DNA from: Odoribacter sp. AF15-53
Lineage (GTDB): Bacteria; Bacteroidota; Bacteroidia; Bacteroidales; Marinifilaceae
Direction of reading: 5' to 3'
NCBI RefSeq assembly: GCF_003479425.1
Contig: NZ_QUHC01000001.1
Location: 1-64,000, forward strand
DNA length: 64,000 bases
Shown here: in pieces, positions 52,593-61,336 of the stretch
How positions within the stretch are numbered: the stretch's first letter is position 1
Layout of the letters: each line of letters starts with the position of its first letter
Made by a program: the position numbers and the translations under genes
The notes under the pieces: model-generated
Database searches by the model: none
What the model was told of the DNA's origin: nothing
What the model saw: only the letters and a program-made list of their open reading frames with translations

Positions 52593-53942
52593 ATGAAAAA
52601 GACATTATGTTTTTATTTCCAGATACATCAACCCGTGAGATTAAGAAGGTATCGTTTCTTTGATATCGGCAAACGTCATGATTATTTTGACGAGTATGTG
52701 AATCGTTCGACCATTCGACGGGTAGCGGAAAAGTGTTACTTGCCGATGAATCGTTTGGTTATGGAAATGATCAAACGTTACGGGACGAATTTTAAAGTGA
52801 GTTTTTCAATTTCCGGTTCCGCTTTGGAGCAATTTGCACTTCATGCCCCGGAAGTAATCGATAGTTTCAAGGAGTTGGCTAAAACGGGGAGCGTGGAATT
52901 TTTGGCAGAAACCTATGCTCATTCGCTGGCCTCCTTGTCCAATACAGATGAATTTGAAACACAGGTAAGAAGACATGCCGTTCGTATCGAGGAGTTATTC
53001 GGGCAGAAGCCCGTGACTTTGCGGAATAGTTCGTTGATCTATTCCGATCAGATCGGAGAGCGGGTGGCTGCCATGGGATTCGAATCCATGCTGACCGATG
53101 GAGCGAAACACGTGCTGGGATGGAAGAGTCCGAATTTCGTTTACACGAATGCGATAAATCCCCGGCTAAAATTGTTGTTGAAAAATTCCCGATTGAGTGA
53201 TGATCTGACTTTACGTTTCTCCGATCATGGCTGGCATGAATGGCCGATCACGGCGGATAAATATGCCCGTTGGTTGAAAGATAGTGCCAAGGATAGCGAG
53301 ATCGTGAACCTGTTTATGAATTACGAGACATTCGGGGAGAATCAACCGGCCGAAACGGGAATTTTCGAGTTCATGCGCTCGTTACCGGAATTTATTTTCT
53401 CGACTACCGATTTTGAATTTCTGACCCCGAGCGAGGCGGTCAAGAAGCATCAGCCGGTAGCCCCGTTGCATGTTCCTTACCCGATTTCCTGGGCGGATGA
53501 AGAGAAAGATATTACCGGATGGTTAGGTAATGAATTACAGAACGAGGCTTTTGAGGAATTATTCAAGATACAACCGAAGGTAAAAGCATTAAATGATCCG
53601 GCGTTGAACGAGGATTATTCCCGTCTGCAAGCAAGCGATCATTTCTATTATATGCGGACGAAACTGTTCTCCGATAATGACTATCATCGTTATGTTTCTC
53701 CCTATGAAACCCCGTATGAAGCATTCATAAATTATATGAATGTGTTGAGTGATTTTATTGCGCGTGTGGAAGATATGGAAAAAATGCGTAATATTGCAGA
53801 GGATAAAATCACCAAAGAAACGGAGAGTCCCGAGAAACCGAAGAAAGCGGTTCGGGGTTCTCGTGCGAAAAGTGCGGAGAGTGCTGCGAAGACAACAGGA
53901 AAGGTGAGTACGAAGGAGAAAAAAGTTAAGTCAAAACATTAA
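52593..53942 (+). CDS. GH57 family alpha-glucan-acting enzyme
   Basis: A 449-residue glycoside hydrolase family 57 protein: N-terminal CFYFQIHQPVRLRRYRFFDIG, the segment FSISGSALEQF, NSSLIYSDQIGERVAAMGFESMLTDGAKHVLGWKSPN with the region of the nucleophile, and NLFMNYETFGE with the second carboxylate. GH57 includes alpha-amylase and 4-alpha-glucanotransferase-like enzymes. Within the operon a role in glycogen chain remodelling or breakdown is likely. The last ~40 residues form a Lys/Ala/Ser-rich basic tail (EKPKKAVRGSRAKSAESAAK...) unlike the rest. Starts 94 nt after the GT4 gene. Confidence 0.9.
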   Translation: MKKTLCFYFQIHQPVRLRRYRFFDIGKRHDYFDEYVNRSTIRRVAEKCYLPMNRLVMEMIKRYGTNFKVSFSISGSALEQFALHAPEVIDSFKELAKTGSVEFLAETYAHSLASLSNTDEFETQVRRHAVRIEELFGQKPVTLRNSSLIYSDQIGERVAAMGFESMLTDGAKHVLGWKSPNFVYTNAINPRLKLLLKNSRLSDDLTLRFSDHGWHEWPITADKYARWLKDSAKDSEIVNLFMNYETFGENQPAETGIFEFMRSLPEFIFSTTDFEFLTPSEAVKKHQPVAPLHVPYPISWADEEKDITGWLGNELQNEAFEELFKIQPKVKALNDPALNEDYSRLQASDHFYYMRTKLFSDNDYHRYVSPYETPYEAFINYMNVLSDFIARVEDMEKMRNIAEDKITKETESPEKPKKAVRGSRAKSAESAAKTTGKVSTKEKKVKSKH

Positions 53943-53951
53943 AAGTTAGAT

Positions 53952-56900
53952 ATGAGTAATTTGGAATTGAAAGATCCCGCCTATTTGTTTGAGGTAAGCT
54001 GGGAAGTGTGTAATAAGGTCGGCGGAATCCACACGGTGATCTCGACAAAGGTGTTGAGTATGGCCGGGGAGTTCAAGAACAACCATATATTAATCGGACC
54101 CGACGTGTGGAGATATGATGAGCCGAACCCGGAGTTCACGGAGGATGCCCATTTGTTTAAATCCTGGCGGGTGAAAGCGGCACAGGAGGGATTGCGAATC
54201 AAGGTGGGACGATGGAACGTGGCGGGGAACCCCGTGGTGATTCTTGTTGATTTCACTACTTTTATTCCACAAAAAGATCAGATATTGACCTCTTTTTGGG
54301 AGAAGTTTCAAGTCGATTCGTTGACCGGGCAATGGGACTATATCGAGCCCGTGTTGTTTGGTTTCACCGCTGGAAAAGTGATCGAGAGTTTCGTACGTTA
54401 TCATATATTTTCCCGTCAGCGTATTATAGCCCAGTTCCACGAGTGGATGACGGGAAGCGGTATGCTGTATCTGAAGAACGCCCTGCCACAGGTGGGATGC
54501 GTGTTCACGACCCATGCTACCGTACTGGGGCGCAGTATTGCCGGGAACGGCTTGCCCCTTTATGATCCGATGGAAGATTACGACCCGATGGAAACGGCTC
54601 GCCGTTTCGGCGTGGTTGCCAAGCAATCTTTGGAAAGCAAAGCGGCGGAATGGGCGGATTGTTTCACGACGGTGAGTGATATCACGGCGAGAGAGTGTAA
54701 GCATTTTTTGGGTAAACCGGTGGATATTGTCACTCCGAACGGTTTCGAGAATAGTTTCACACCCAGCGAGGAGGATTATCTGGAAAAACGTCAGCAGGGA
54801 CGGGAGAAGTTGTTGAAAGTAGCCCAGGCGTTATTGGGAAGAGCGGTATCGGAAGATGCTTTAATCGTTGGAATTAGTGGACGCTACGAGTTCAAGAATA
54901 AAGGAATTGACGTGTTTATCGAGGCTCTGGGACGTTTGAACCGGAATGCTGAAAATAAGCGGGATATACTGGCATTTATCTTGGTGCCGGCCGGACACAA
55001 GGGGCCGAACCGGGAGTTGCTGAATAACTTGGAAAAGCCTTATCAGGCCGTGGAGATCACGTCTCCTTATGTGACTCATGAGTTATCCGATCCGCAGCAT
55101 GATCCCGCGTTACTTAAATTCGGGGAACAACAATTATTGAATCGTTCGGATGATCGGGTGAAAGTATTCTTCTCCCCGAGTTACCTGAATGGCAATGATG
55201 GCGTGTTCAACATGCCGTATTACGATTTGCTTGTGGGGATGGATTTGACTGTATTTCCTTCATACTACGAACCTTGGGGATACACCCCGTTGGAGAGTTT
55301 GGCCTTTAAGGTTCCCACGATCACGACCACGCTGGCAGGTTTCGGCTTGTGGGTAGAATCATATTATAAGAAAGCGCATCCGGGAATCGAGGTGATTGAA
55401 CGGGATGACCGAAACAATGACGAGGTCGTTGAGAAAATTGCCGATAAGATAAAAACGATTGCTGCCTTGAATAAGAAAGAGTATCAGGCAGTGGCCAAGA
55501 ATGCCAAAGAAGTATCGAAAATTGCTCTTTGGGAAAACTTGGTATCCTATTATAAAGAAGCTTACAAGATTGCCTTGGAGAAGGTCAACAAGCGGATAGC
55601 CGAGATCCCGGTGGTGGAAGAACAACAATGGTCATTTGTTGAGAAAAAGGCAGCGACAAACGTGCCGAACTGGATCAGCGTGATCATACATCGGTCTATC
55701 CCGGCTAAATTGAGCGCCTTGGAGGAGTTGGCGAATAACTTGTGGTGGTGTTGGAATGAGGAAGCTGTCGATCTGTTCAAGAGTATAGACCCTTTACAAT
55801 GGATGCTTACCCGTCATAACCCGATAGCCCTTCTGGATAAGATTTCTTTGAATCGCTACAAGGAGTTGGAGAATGACGAGGAATTTGTGGCCCGTCTAAC
55901 GGCGGTGTACGCGAAATTCTCTGAGTATATGGAAGGGAAAAAGCAGATGAATGATCCTGCCGTGGCTTATTTCAGCATGGAGTATGGTTTACACTCTTCC
56001 TTGAAAATTTATTCGGGAGGTCTTGGCGTTTTGGCCGGGGACTACTTGAAAGAGGCGAGTGATAAGAAAACGAAGATTACGGGTGTCGGTTTGTTATATC
56101 GTTACGGATATTTCACGCAGAAATTCTCTGCGGCCGGGAATCAGGAGGCCGAATACGAGGCGCAAGATTTTACCAAAATTCCGGTGTCACCTGTTCGGGA
56201 TGCAGACGGGAATTGGTTGACAGTTAGTTTGTCTTTCCCGGGACGAGAGGTTTTTGCCCGAATTTGGAAGGTCTGTGTCGGTCGAGTTGAATTATATCTG
56301 TTGGATACGGATTTTGAGGATAACCAGGAGGGCGATCGTAGCATTACCCATTATCTTTACGGCGGGGATTGGGAGAATCGGTTGAAACAAGAGATATTGT
56401 TGGGTATCGGTGGTATCCGGGCTTTACGGAAATTGAATATTGATGCGGAGGTTTATCATTGCAACGAGGGACATGCCGCCTTTACCGGGTTGGAAAGATT
56501 GCGGGAATATATTTCAGAGAAGCAGCTTTCATTCGCCGAGGCGATGGAAGTCGTTCGGTCGTCTTCCCTGTTCACGACACATACTCCGGTTCCGGCGGGA
56601 CATGATTCGTTTACCGAGAATTTGTTGAAAACTTACTTCTGGTTTGTCCCCGATCGGTTGAAAATCACCTGGGAACAGATGCTGGCATTGGGACGTGTTA
56701 ATGCGAACGATCCGAACGAAAAGTTCTCCATGAGTTTCTTGGCGGCCAATTTGTCGCAGGAAGTGAATGGTGTTAGCTGGTTGCATGGTAAGGTCAGTCG
56801 GGATATATTTAAAAATTTGTGGCCGGGATACATGCCCGAGGAACTGCATATCAGTTACGTGACCAACGGGGTACACTACCCGACGTGGGCGGCTCCCGAA

Positions 56901-58196
56901 TGGAAAAAGATTCAGATGAGCGTGTTCGGCGAGAAATTCAAGACACACCATTATGACAAAGCTTGCTTTGAAGGTATTTACCAAGTACCGGATCACGTGA
57001 TTCACGAGGTGAGGACAACTTTGCGGCAGCGTTTGATTCGCCATATCAAACATCGTTTGGCTGATGAGAAGAACACGGCTTATTTTACCCCGCGACAGAT
57101 CGTGGAGATTCAAGATACCTTACGGGATGACATCCTGACGATCGGTTTCGCTCGTCGTTTTGCCACTTACAAGCGGGCACATTTGCTGTTCAGTAATCTG
57201 GATCGTCTGAACGAGATCGTGAATAACCCGGATCGGCCTGTACAATTTATTTTTGCCGGGAAAGCACATCCGGCGGATCAGGCCGGACAGGATTTGATCA
57301 AGCGAATCGTGGAGATTTCCAAGTACCCACAGTTCTTGGGTAAAATCTTGTTCCTTCCGAATTACGATATGGATGTTGCTCGTCGTATGGTGCAGGGAGT
57401 GGACGTGTGGATGAATACCCCGACACGCCCGCAGGAAGCTTCCGGTACAAGTGGTGAGAAGGCGGCTATGAATGGTGTGATGCATTTCAGCGTGCTGGAC
57501 GGCTGGTGGGTGGAAGGTTACCAGAAGGATGCCGGTTGGGCATTACCCATGGAACGGACTTACGAGAACCAGGAGTTCCAGAACGAGCTGGATGCGGAAC
57601 TTATTTACAATATTATCGAGTCGGAGATCGCTCCCGCATTCTATGATCGTGGCGAGAATGGAATTTCCGCAACGTGGGCCGGGTATATTAAGAACACGAT
57701 CGCGAAAGTGGCATCCAATTTTACCAGTAACCGTATGTTGACGGATTACGAGGATAAGTTCTATCACCCGATGGCTCGTCGTTTCCAACGTCTGAACGAG
57801 AACAATTACGCTTTGGCTACTCAGATTGCCGAATGGAAGAGGAAGGTCAGTCAAGAGTGGGAGTCCGTGCAGGTGGATGCTTTAATCCTCCCGGATAAGT
57901 CCAAACAAATTATCTCGTTGGGTAAATCTTATCAAGGGAAAGTCGTTCTTGATCTTGGAGAATTATCTATTGATGACATCGGAATTGAACTGGTGGCGAT
58001 GATGAAAAAGGACGAGAAGTTGGAGGTTTGTTTCACGCAGGAATTTGTCCCCGTCTCTTTTGAGAACGGCAAGGCCATGTATTCTATCGAGGTAACTCCC
58101 GACGATCCCGGAATTTTCATGTTAGGCTTGAGAATATTCCCGAAGAATATATTACTCCCTCACCGGCAGGATTTTGCTTTGGTGAAATGGGTATAG
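53952..58196 (+). CDS. Glycogen synthase (GT3-like) fused to alpha-glucan phosphorylase (GT35)
   Basis: A 1,414-residue bifunctional protein. Residues about 1-550 form a GT-B glycogen synthase of the eukaryotic GT3 type: EVCNKVGGIHTVISTK (nucleotide loop), AQFHEWMTGSG, GRYEFKNKGIDVF and the Glu pair at about 440 and 448 in YYEPWGYTPLES. After a short linker come a DUF3417 phosphorylase N-domain (about 573-690, LEELANNLWWCWNEEAVDLF) and a GT35 phosphorylase domain (about 690-1290), with THTPVPAGHD, FARRFATYKRAHL and EASGTSGEKAAMNG carrying the pyridoxal-phosphate Lys near 1170. A beta-rich tail ends the chain. It can in principle both extend and phosphorolyse glycogen. Last gene of the operon. 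Confidence 0.93.
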   Translation: MSNLELKDPAYLFEVSWEVCNKVGGIHTVISTKVLSMAGEFKNNHILIGPDVWRYDEPNPEFTEDAHLFKSWRVKAAQEGLRIKVGRWNVAGNPVVILVDFTTFIPQKDQILTSFWEKFQVDSLTGQWDYIEPVLFGFTAGKVIESFVRYHIFSRQRIIAQFHEWMTGSGMLYLKNALPQVGCVFTTHATVLGRSIAGNGLPLYDPMEDYDPMETARRFGVVAKQSLESKAAEWADCFTTVSDITARECKHFLGKPVDIVTPNGFENSFTPSEEDYLEKRQQGREKLLKVAQALLGRAVSEDALIVGISGRYEFKNKGIDVFIEALGRLNRNAENKRDILAFILVPAGHKGPNRELLNNLEKPYQAVEITSPYVTHELSDPQHDPALLKFGEQQLLNRSDDRVKVFFSPSYLNGNDGVFNMPYYDLLVGMDLTVFPSYYEPWGYTPLESLAFKVPTITTTLAGFGLWVESYYKKAHPGIEVIERDDRNNDEVVEKIADKIKTIAALNKKEYQAVAKNAKEVSKIALWENLVSYYKEAYKIALEKVNKRIAEIPVVEEQQWSFVEKKAATNVPNWISVIIHRSIPAKLSALEELANNLWWCWNEEAVDLFKSIDPLQWMLTRHNPIALLDKISLNRYKELENDEEFVARLTAVYAKFSEYMEGKKQMNDPAVAYFSMEYGLHSSLKIYSGGLGVLAGDYLKEASDKKTKITGVGLLYRYGYFTQKFSAAGNQEAEYEAQDFTKIPVSPVRDADGNWLTVSLSFPGREVFARIWKVCVGRVELYLLDTDFEDNQEGDRSITHYLYGGDWENRLKQEILLGIGGIRALRKLNIDAEVYHCNEGHAAFTGLERLREYISEKQLSFAEAMEVVRSSSLFTTHTPVPAGHDSFTENLLKTYFWFVPDRLKITWEQMLALGRVNANDPNEKFSMSFLAANLSQEVNGVSWLHGKVSRDIFKNLWPGYMPEELHISYVTNGVHYPTWAAPEWKKIQMSVFGEKFKTHHYDKACFEGIYQVPDHVIHEVRTTLRQRLIRHIKHRLADEKNTAYFTPRQIVEIQDTLRDDILTIGFARRFATYKRAHLLFSNLDRLNEIVNNPDRPVQFIFAGKAHPADQAGQDLIKRIVEISKYPQFLGKILFLPNYDMDVARRMVQGVDVWMNTPTRPQEASGTSGEKAAMNGVMHFSVLDGWWVEGYQKDAGWALPMERTYENQEFQNELDAELIYNIIESEIAPAFYDRGENGISATWAGYIKNTIAKVASNFTSNRMLTDYEDKFYHPMARRFQRLNENNYALATQIAEWKRKVSQEWESVQVDALILPDKSKQIISLGKSYQGKVVLDLGELSIDDIGIELVAMMKKDEKLEVCFTQEFVPVSFENGKAMYSIEVTPDDPGIFMLGLRIFPKNILLPHRQDFALVKWV

Positions 58197-58236
58197 GATC
58201 GTGATGGAGAGTTTATAACAGAATATTTAGTTTTTG

Positions 58237-58275
58237 AATTCAGAGGGCAGGTGATTATCACCTGCCCTCTGAATT
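58237..58275. terminator. Bidirectional terminator of the glycogen operon / SUI1 gene
   Basis: Perfect 18-bp stem AATTCAGAGGGCAGGTGA / TCACCTGCCCTCTGAATT with a 3-nt loop, T-rich flank on both sides. The right arm overlaps the stop codon of the SUI1-like gene at 58274-58276. Confidence 0.93.
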
Positions 58276-58621
58276 ATTTTGCCCGATATTTATTGTCCCG
58301 GAGAATTGCCAGCACTTTTTCTTTTAGTTCTCCTTGGATGATGATTTCGCCGTCTTTGACGGAACCGCCGACACCGCATTTGTTTTTCAATAGTTTTGCT
58401 AGTTCTTTCAGGTCATCTTCCGTGCCCACGAAACCTTGCACAAGGGTGACGGTTTTACCCTTACGTTGCTTGGAATCAAGGGCTACCCTTAAGTTTTGTT
58501 TTTCAGGGGCTAGAGTTTCCTGTTCTTCCTCTTGATTGTACTCATATTGGAAATTCGGATTCGTGGAGTAGACCACGTTAACCCGTTCTTTTTTATCGTT
58601 TTTGTTGCCCATAGTTACCAT
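58274..58621 (-). CDS. SUI1/YciH-like translation initiation factor
   Basis: A 115-residue protein with the eIF1/SUI1 core (about 40-115): LRVALDSKQRKGKTVTLVQGF, LKELAKLLKNKCGVGGSVKDG, EIIIQGELKEKVLAILR. In eukaryotes eIF1 controls start-codon selection; bacterial YciH acts as an accessory initiation or stress factor. The basic N-terminus has two possible Met starts (58621 and 58612). Divergent from the SudAB-like fusion. Family identity is clear; cellular role in Bacteroidota is inferred. Confidence 0.93.
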   Translation of the reverse strand: MVTMGNKNDKKERVNVVYSTNPNFQYEYNQEEEQETLAPEKQNLRVALDSKQRKGKTVTLVQGFVGTEDDLKELAKLLKNKCGVGGSVKDGEIIIQGELKEKVLAILRDNKYRAK

Positions 58622-58638
58622 ATTATTTGTTTAGGAGA

Positions 58639-58646
58639 CAAAAATA
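58639..58646 (-). promoter_or_regulatory. Candidate -7 box for the SUI1-like gene
   Basis: Minus-strand TATTTTTG (TAnnTTTG), 17 nt before the ATG. No convincing -33 element upstream. Confidence 0.45.
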
Positions 58647-58649
58647 ATA

Positions 58650-58785
58650 ATTTTTTCGTTATAAAGGATTTTGTCATTGGGTGTCACAGAATGACATATC
58701 ATATAAAAACGGAAAGCATCGGATAGTGTCATCGTTCAACCGGAATGATGTTAATGGTAGCCCGCATTTTGCGGGCTATTTTTTT
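58650..58785 (+). ncRNA. Possible small RNA ending in an orphan terminator
   Basis: A strong intrinsic terminator points rightward at 58758-58785 although no + strand gene ends nearby (the glycogen operon stops at 58196 and has its own terminator). Upstream, GTCATT...AATGAC (58672-58694) and CATC...GATG segments can form two further hairpins. This suggests a short structured + transcript starting about 58650-58670. No clean promoter was identified, so confidence is low. Confidence 0.35.
58758..58785 (+). terminator. Orphan intrinsic terminator
   Basis: TAGCCCGC / GCGGGCTA perfect 8-bp GC-rich stem, loop ATTTT, seven T residues following. Confidence 0.88.
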
Positions 58786-58825
58786 GATAATGTGAAGAAG
58801 GGGATTTCATATTTTGAAATAAAAA

Positions 58826-58855
58826 TTGTTTTTTAAAAGGGGTTCGTTATCTTTG
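58826..58855 (+). promoter_or_regulatory. Sigma-ABfr promoter of the SudAB/NfnAB-like gene
   Basis: ATTG with TTG at 58826-58828, exactly 19 nt, then TATCTTTG at 58848-58855. Matches the Bacteroidota -33/-7 consensus and spacing. Expected start about 58862, leaving a ~55-nt leader. Confidence 0.82.
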
Positions 58856-58916
58856 CGGCTTGAAATCGAAAACGATAGCGGGGTTGAAATTAGTTCAATA
58901 GATTAACGTGTAGACT

Positions 58917-61214
58917 ATGAATAAAATTTTAAGTAAGACTTATTTTTCAGAGAAAGTAGTGAAGCTGGAAGTGGAGGCTCCTTTGATTGCAAAATCCCGT
59001 AAACCGGGTAATTTCGTGATTGTACGCGTGGGTGAAAAAGGCGAACGGATGCCGTTGACGATTGCTGATGCTAACTTGGAAAGAGGAAGTATTACATTAG
59101 TGGTGCAAGTCATGGGAGTATCTTCCCGGAAATTGTGTGCGTTGGAAGTCGGGGACTATATCACGGATATGGTCGGGCCTCTTGGAAAACCGACTCATAT
59201 CGAGAAAGTAGGAACCGTGCTGGCTTGTGGTGGCGGTGTCGGGGTGGCTCCGTTATTACCTATCGTGAAGGCTTTTAAAGAAGCCGGAAACAAGGTGATT
59301 TCGGTGATAGCCGGACGTAATAAAGATTTGGTTATTCTGGAAGATGAAATACGGGCTTCTTCGGATGAGGTGATCATCATGACAGATGATGGAAGCTACG
59401 GGAAGAAAGGTTTGATCACGGAAGGAATGGAAGAGGTGATTAAACGGGAGAAAGTAGATTTGGCCGTGACGATTGGTCCGGCGATCATGATGAAATTCTG
59501 CGAGAAATTAACTCGTAAATATGATATCCCGACCGTGGCAAGTTTGAATGCGCTTATGGTCGATGGAACCGGAATGTGTGGTGCTTGCCGGGTGACCGTG
59601 GGAGGTAAGACTCGTTTTACCTGTGTTGACGGTCCGGAGTTCGACGCTCATCAAATTGATTTTGATGAAATTCTTTCTCGTTTGGGAGGTTTTAAAGATG
59701 CCGAGGTGGCTAAGTTGCATGAGGCGGAAGAGAAACATGATCACGTGGAGCCGGTTCATGGCGTGAGCGATCGGAATGAAGCGTGGAGACAGGAATTGCG
59801 CCAGAAGGTGGCTGGAAAAGAGCGTATGGCGATCGAGCGAGTGGTTATGCCCGAGACTTCTCCGGAAGAGCGGATCAAGAGCCAACGTATTGAGGTGAAT
59901 CAAGGATTGACGGCTGAAATGGCCATGAGGGAGGCAACCCGTTGTATGGATTGCGTGACCCCGACTTGTATGGAGGGATGTCCCGTGGGAATTGATATTC
60001 CAGGATTCGTGAAGAATATCGAGCGGGGAGAGTTCTTGCAGGCTGCTGCCGTGTTGAAACGTACTAGCGCTTTACCAGCTGTTTGTGGGCGTGTTTGTCC
60101 CCAGGAAAAACAGTGCGAATCCAAGTGTTTTTATTTGCAGAAATTGAAGAAACCGTCTGTGGCTATCGGTTACTTGGAAAGATTTGCTTCGGATTACGAG
60201 AGGGAATCCGGACATATTTCTATACCGGAAGTTGCACCTGCCAATGGAATTAAAGTTGCCGTAATCGGTTCCGGTCCTTCCGGGTTGTCCTGTGCGGGCG
60301 ATCTGGCAAAAATGGGATACGACGTAACGGTATTCGAGGCATTGCACGAGATCGGTGGTGTGTTGAAATATGGAATTCCCGAATTCCGTTTGCCCAATAG
60401 CGTGGTGGACGTGGAGATCGAGAATTTGAAAAAGATAGGAGTGAAATTTGTCACGAACTTTATCGTGGGATTGACGGATACCGTGGCCAGTTTGAAAGCC
60501 GATGGGTTCAAAGCGTTCTACGTGGCATCGGGTGCCGGACTTCCCCGGTTTATGAATATTCCGGGAGAGAATTATAACGGTATTCTTTCTTCCAACGAGT
60601 ACTTGACTCGCGTGAACTTGATGGGGGCAGATAGCGAGGATTCGGATACCCCGGTTTATCGCGGAAAGAACGTGGTTGTCGTGGGTGGTGGAAATACGGC
60701 CATGGACTCCGTGCGTACGGCAAAACGTTTGGGTGCGGAACGTGCGATGATCGTTTATCGCCGGAGCGAGGAGGAGATGCCAGCTCGTTTGGAAGAGGTG
60801 AAACATGCCAAGGAGGAGGGATGCGAGTTTATCACGCTGACCAACCCGATAGAGTATATTGCAGACGAGAAAGGAAGAGTGAAACAGGTACGGGTTCAGA
60901 AGATGGAATTGGGCGAGCCGGATGCTAGCGGACGTCGTAGCCCGGTACCGATGGAAGGTTCCGAGTACACGATTGATGCAGACGTGGTAGTCGTGGCTGT
61001 CGGGGTGTCACCTAACCCGATTATCCCGAATTCGGTAGCCGGATTGGAAGTTTCACGCAAGGGTACGATCGTGGTGAACGAGGAGACCATGCAGTCGAAT
61101 TTGTCGGATTTGTTTGCCGGGGGAGATATCGTGAGAGGCGGGGCAACCGTGATTCTGGCAATGGGTGACGGTCGTCGGGCTGCAAAACATATCGATGAGA
61201 TGTTTAAAGCTTAA
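58917..61214 (+). CDS. Fused SudAB/NfnAB-like NAD(P)H oxidoreductase (PyrK-like + GltD-like)
   Basis: A 765-residue flavin/iron-sulfur enzyme. Residues about 1-250 are a PyrK/NfnA-like FAD-NAD reductase with a [2Fe-2S] site. Ligands are Asp216, Cys221, Cys224 and Cys236: the first Cys of the usual CGxGxC is Asp (DGTGMC), as in characterised SudB/NfnA proteins with Asp/Cys3 coordination. Residues about 290-765 are a GltD/NfnB-like part with two [4Fe-4S] sites (C343, C346, C351, C355 and C390, C394, C400, C404), FAD motif GSGPSG at 451 and NADPH motif GGGNTA at 590. Likely role: electron-bifurcating transhydrogenation (NADH, NADPH, ferredoxin) or sulfide/glutamate synthase-type reduction. The NfnAB reading is my preference. 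Fused form is common in Bacteroidota. Confidence 0.92.
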   Translation: MNKILSKTYFSEKVVKLEVEAPLIAKSRKPGNFVIVRVGEKGERMPLTIADANLERGSITLVVQVMGVSSRKLCALEVGDYITDMVGPLGKPTHIEKVGTVLACGGGVGVAPLLPIVKAFKEAGNKVISVIAGRNKDLVILEDEIRASSDEVIIMTDDGSYGKKGLITEGMEEVIKREKVDLAVTIGPAIMMKFCEKLTRKYDIPTVASLNALMVDGTGMCGACRVTVGGKTRFTCVDGPEFDAHQIDFDEILSRLGGFKDAEVAKLHEAEEKHDHVEPVHGVSDRNEAWRQELRQKVAGKERMAIERVVMPETSPEERIKSQRIEVNQGLTAEMAMREATRCMDCVTPTCMEGCPVGIDIPGFVKNIERGEFLQAAAVLKRTSALPAVCGRVCPQEKQCESKCFYLQKLKKPSVAIGYLERFASDYERESGHISIPEVAPANGIKVAVIGSGPSGLSCAGDLAKMGYDVTVFEALHEIGGVLKYGIPEFRLPNSVVDVEIENLKKIGVKFVTNFIVGLTDTVASLKADGFKAFYVASGAGLPRFMNIPGENYNGILSSNEYLTRVNLMGADSEDSDTPVYRGKNVVVVGGGNTAMDSVRTAKRLGAERAMIVYRRSEEEMPARLEEVKHAKEEGCEFITLTNPIEYIADEKGRVKQVRVQKMELGEPDASGRRSPVPMEGSEYTIDADVVVVAVGVSPNPIIPNSVAGLEVSRKGTIVVNEETMQSNLSDLFAGGDIVRGGATVILAMGDGRRAAKHIDEMFKA

Positions 61215-61279
61215 GATATAGAATATTTGTTATGTGTGGAGGAACTATTCAAGAATAATTGGGTAGTTCCTTCTTTATA

Positions 61280-61319
61280 AAAAACGAGGGAGAGTTCAAC
61301 AAAACTCTCCCTCGTTTTT
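61280..61319. terminator. Bidirectional terminator, SudAB-like / flavodiiron genes
   Basis: Perfect 17-bp stem AAAAACGAGGGAGAGTT / AACTCTCCCTCGTTTTT with a 6-nt loop. A weaker hairpin GGAACTA/TAGTTCC lies just before it (61240-61269). Confidence 0.94.
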
Positions 61320-61336
61320 GAATATTTATTGCAAGA

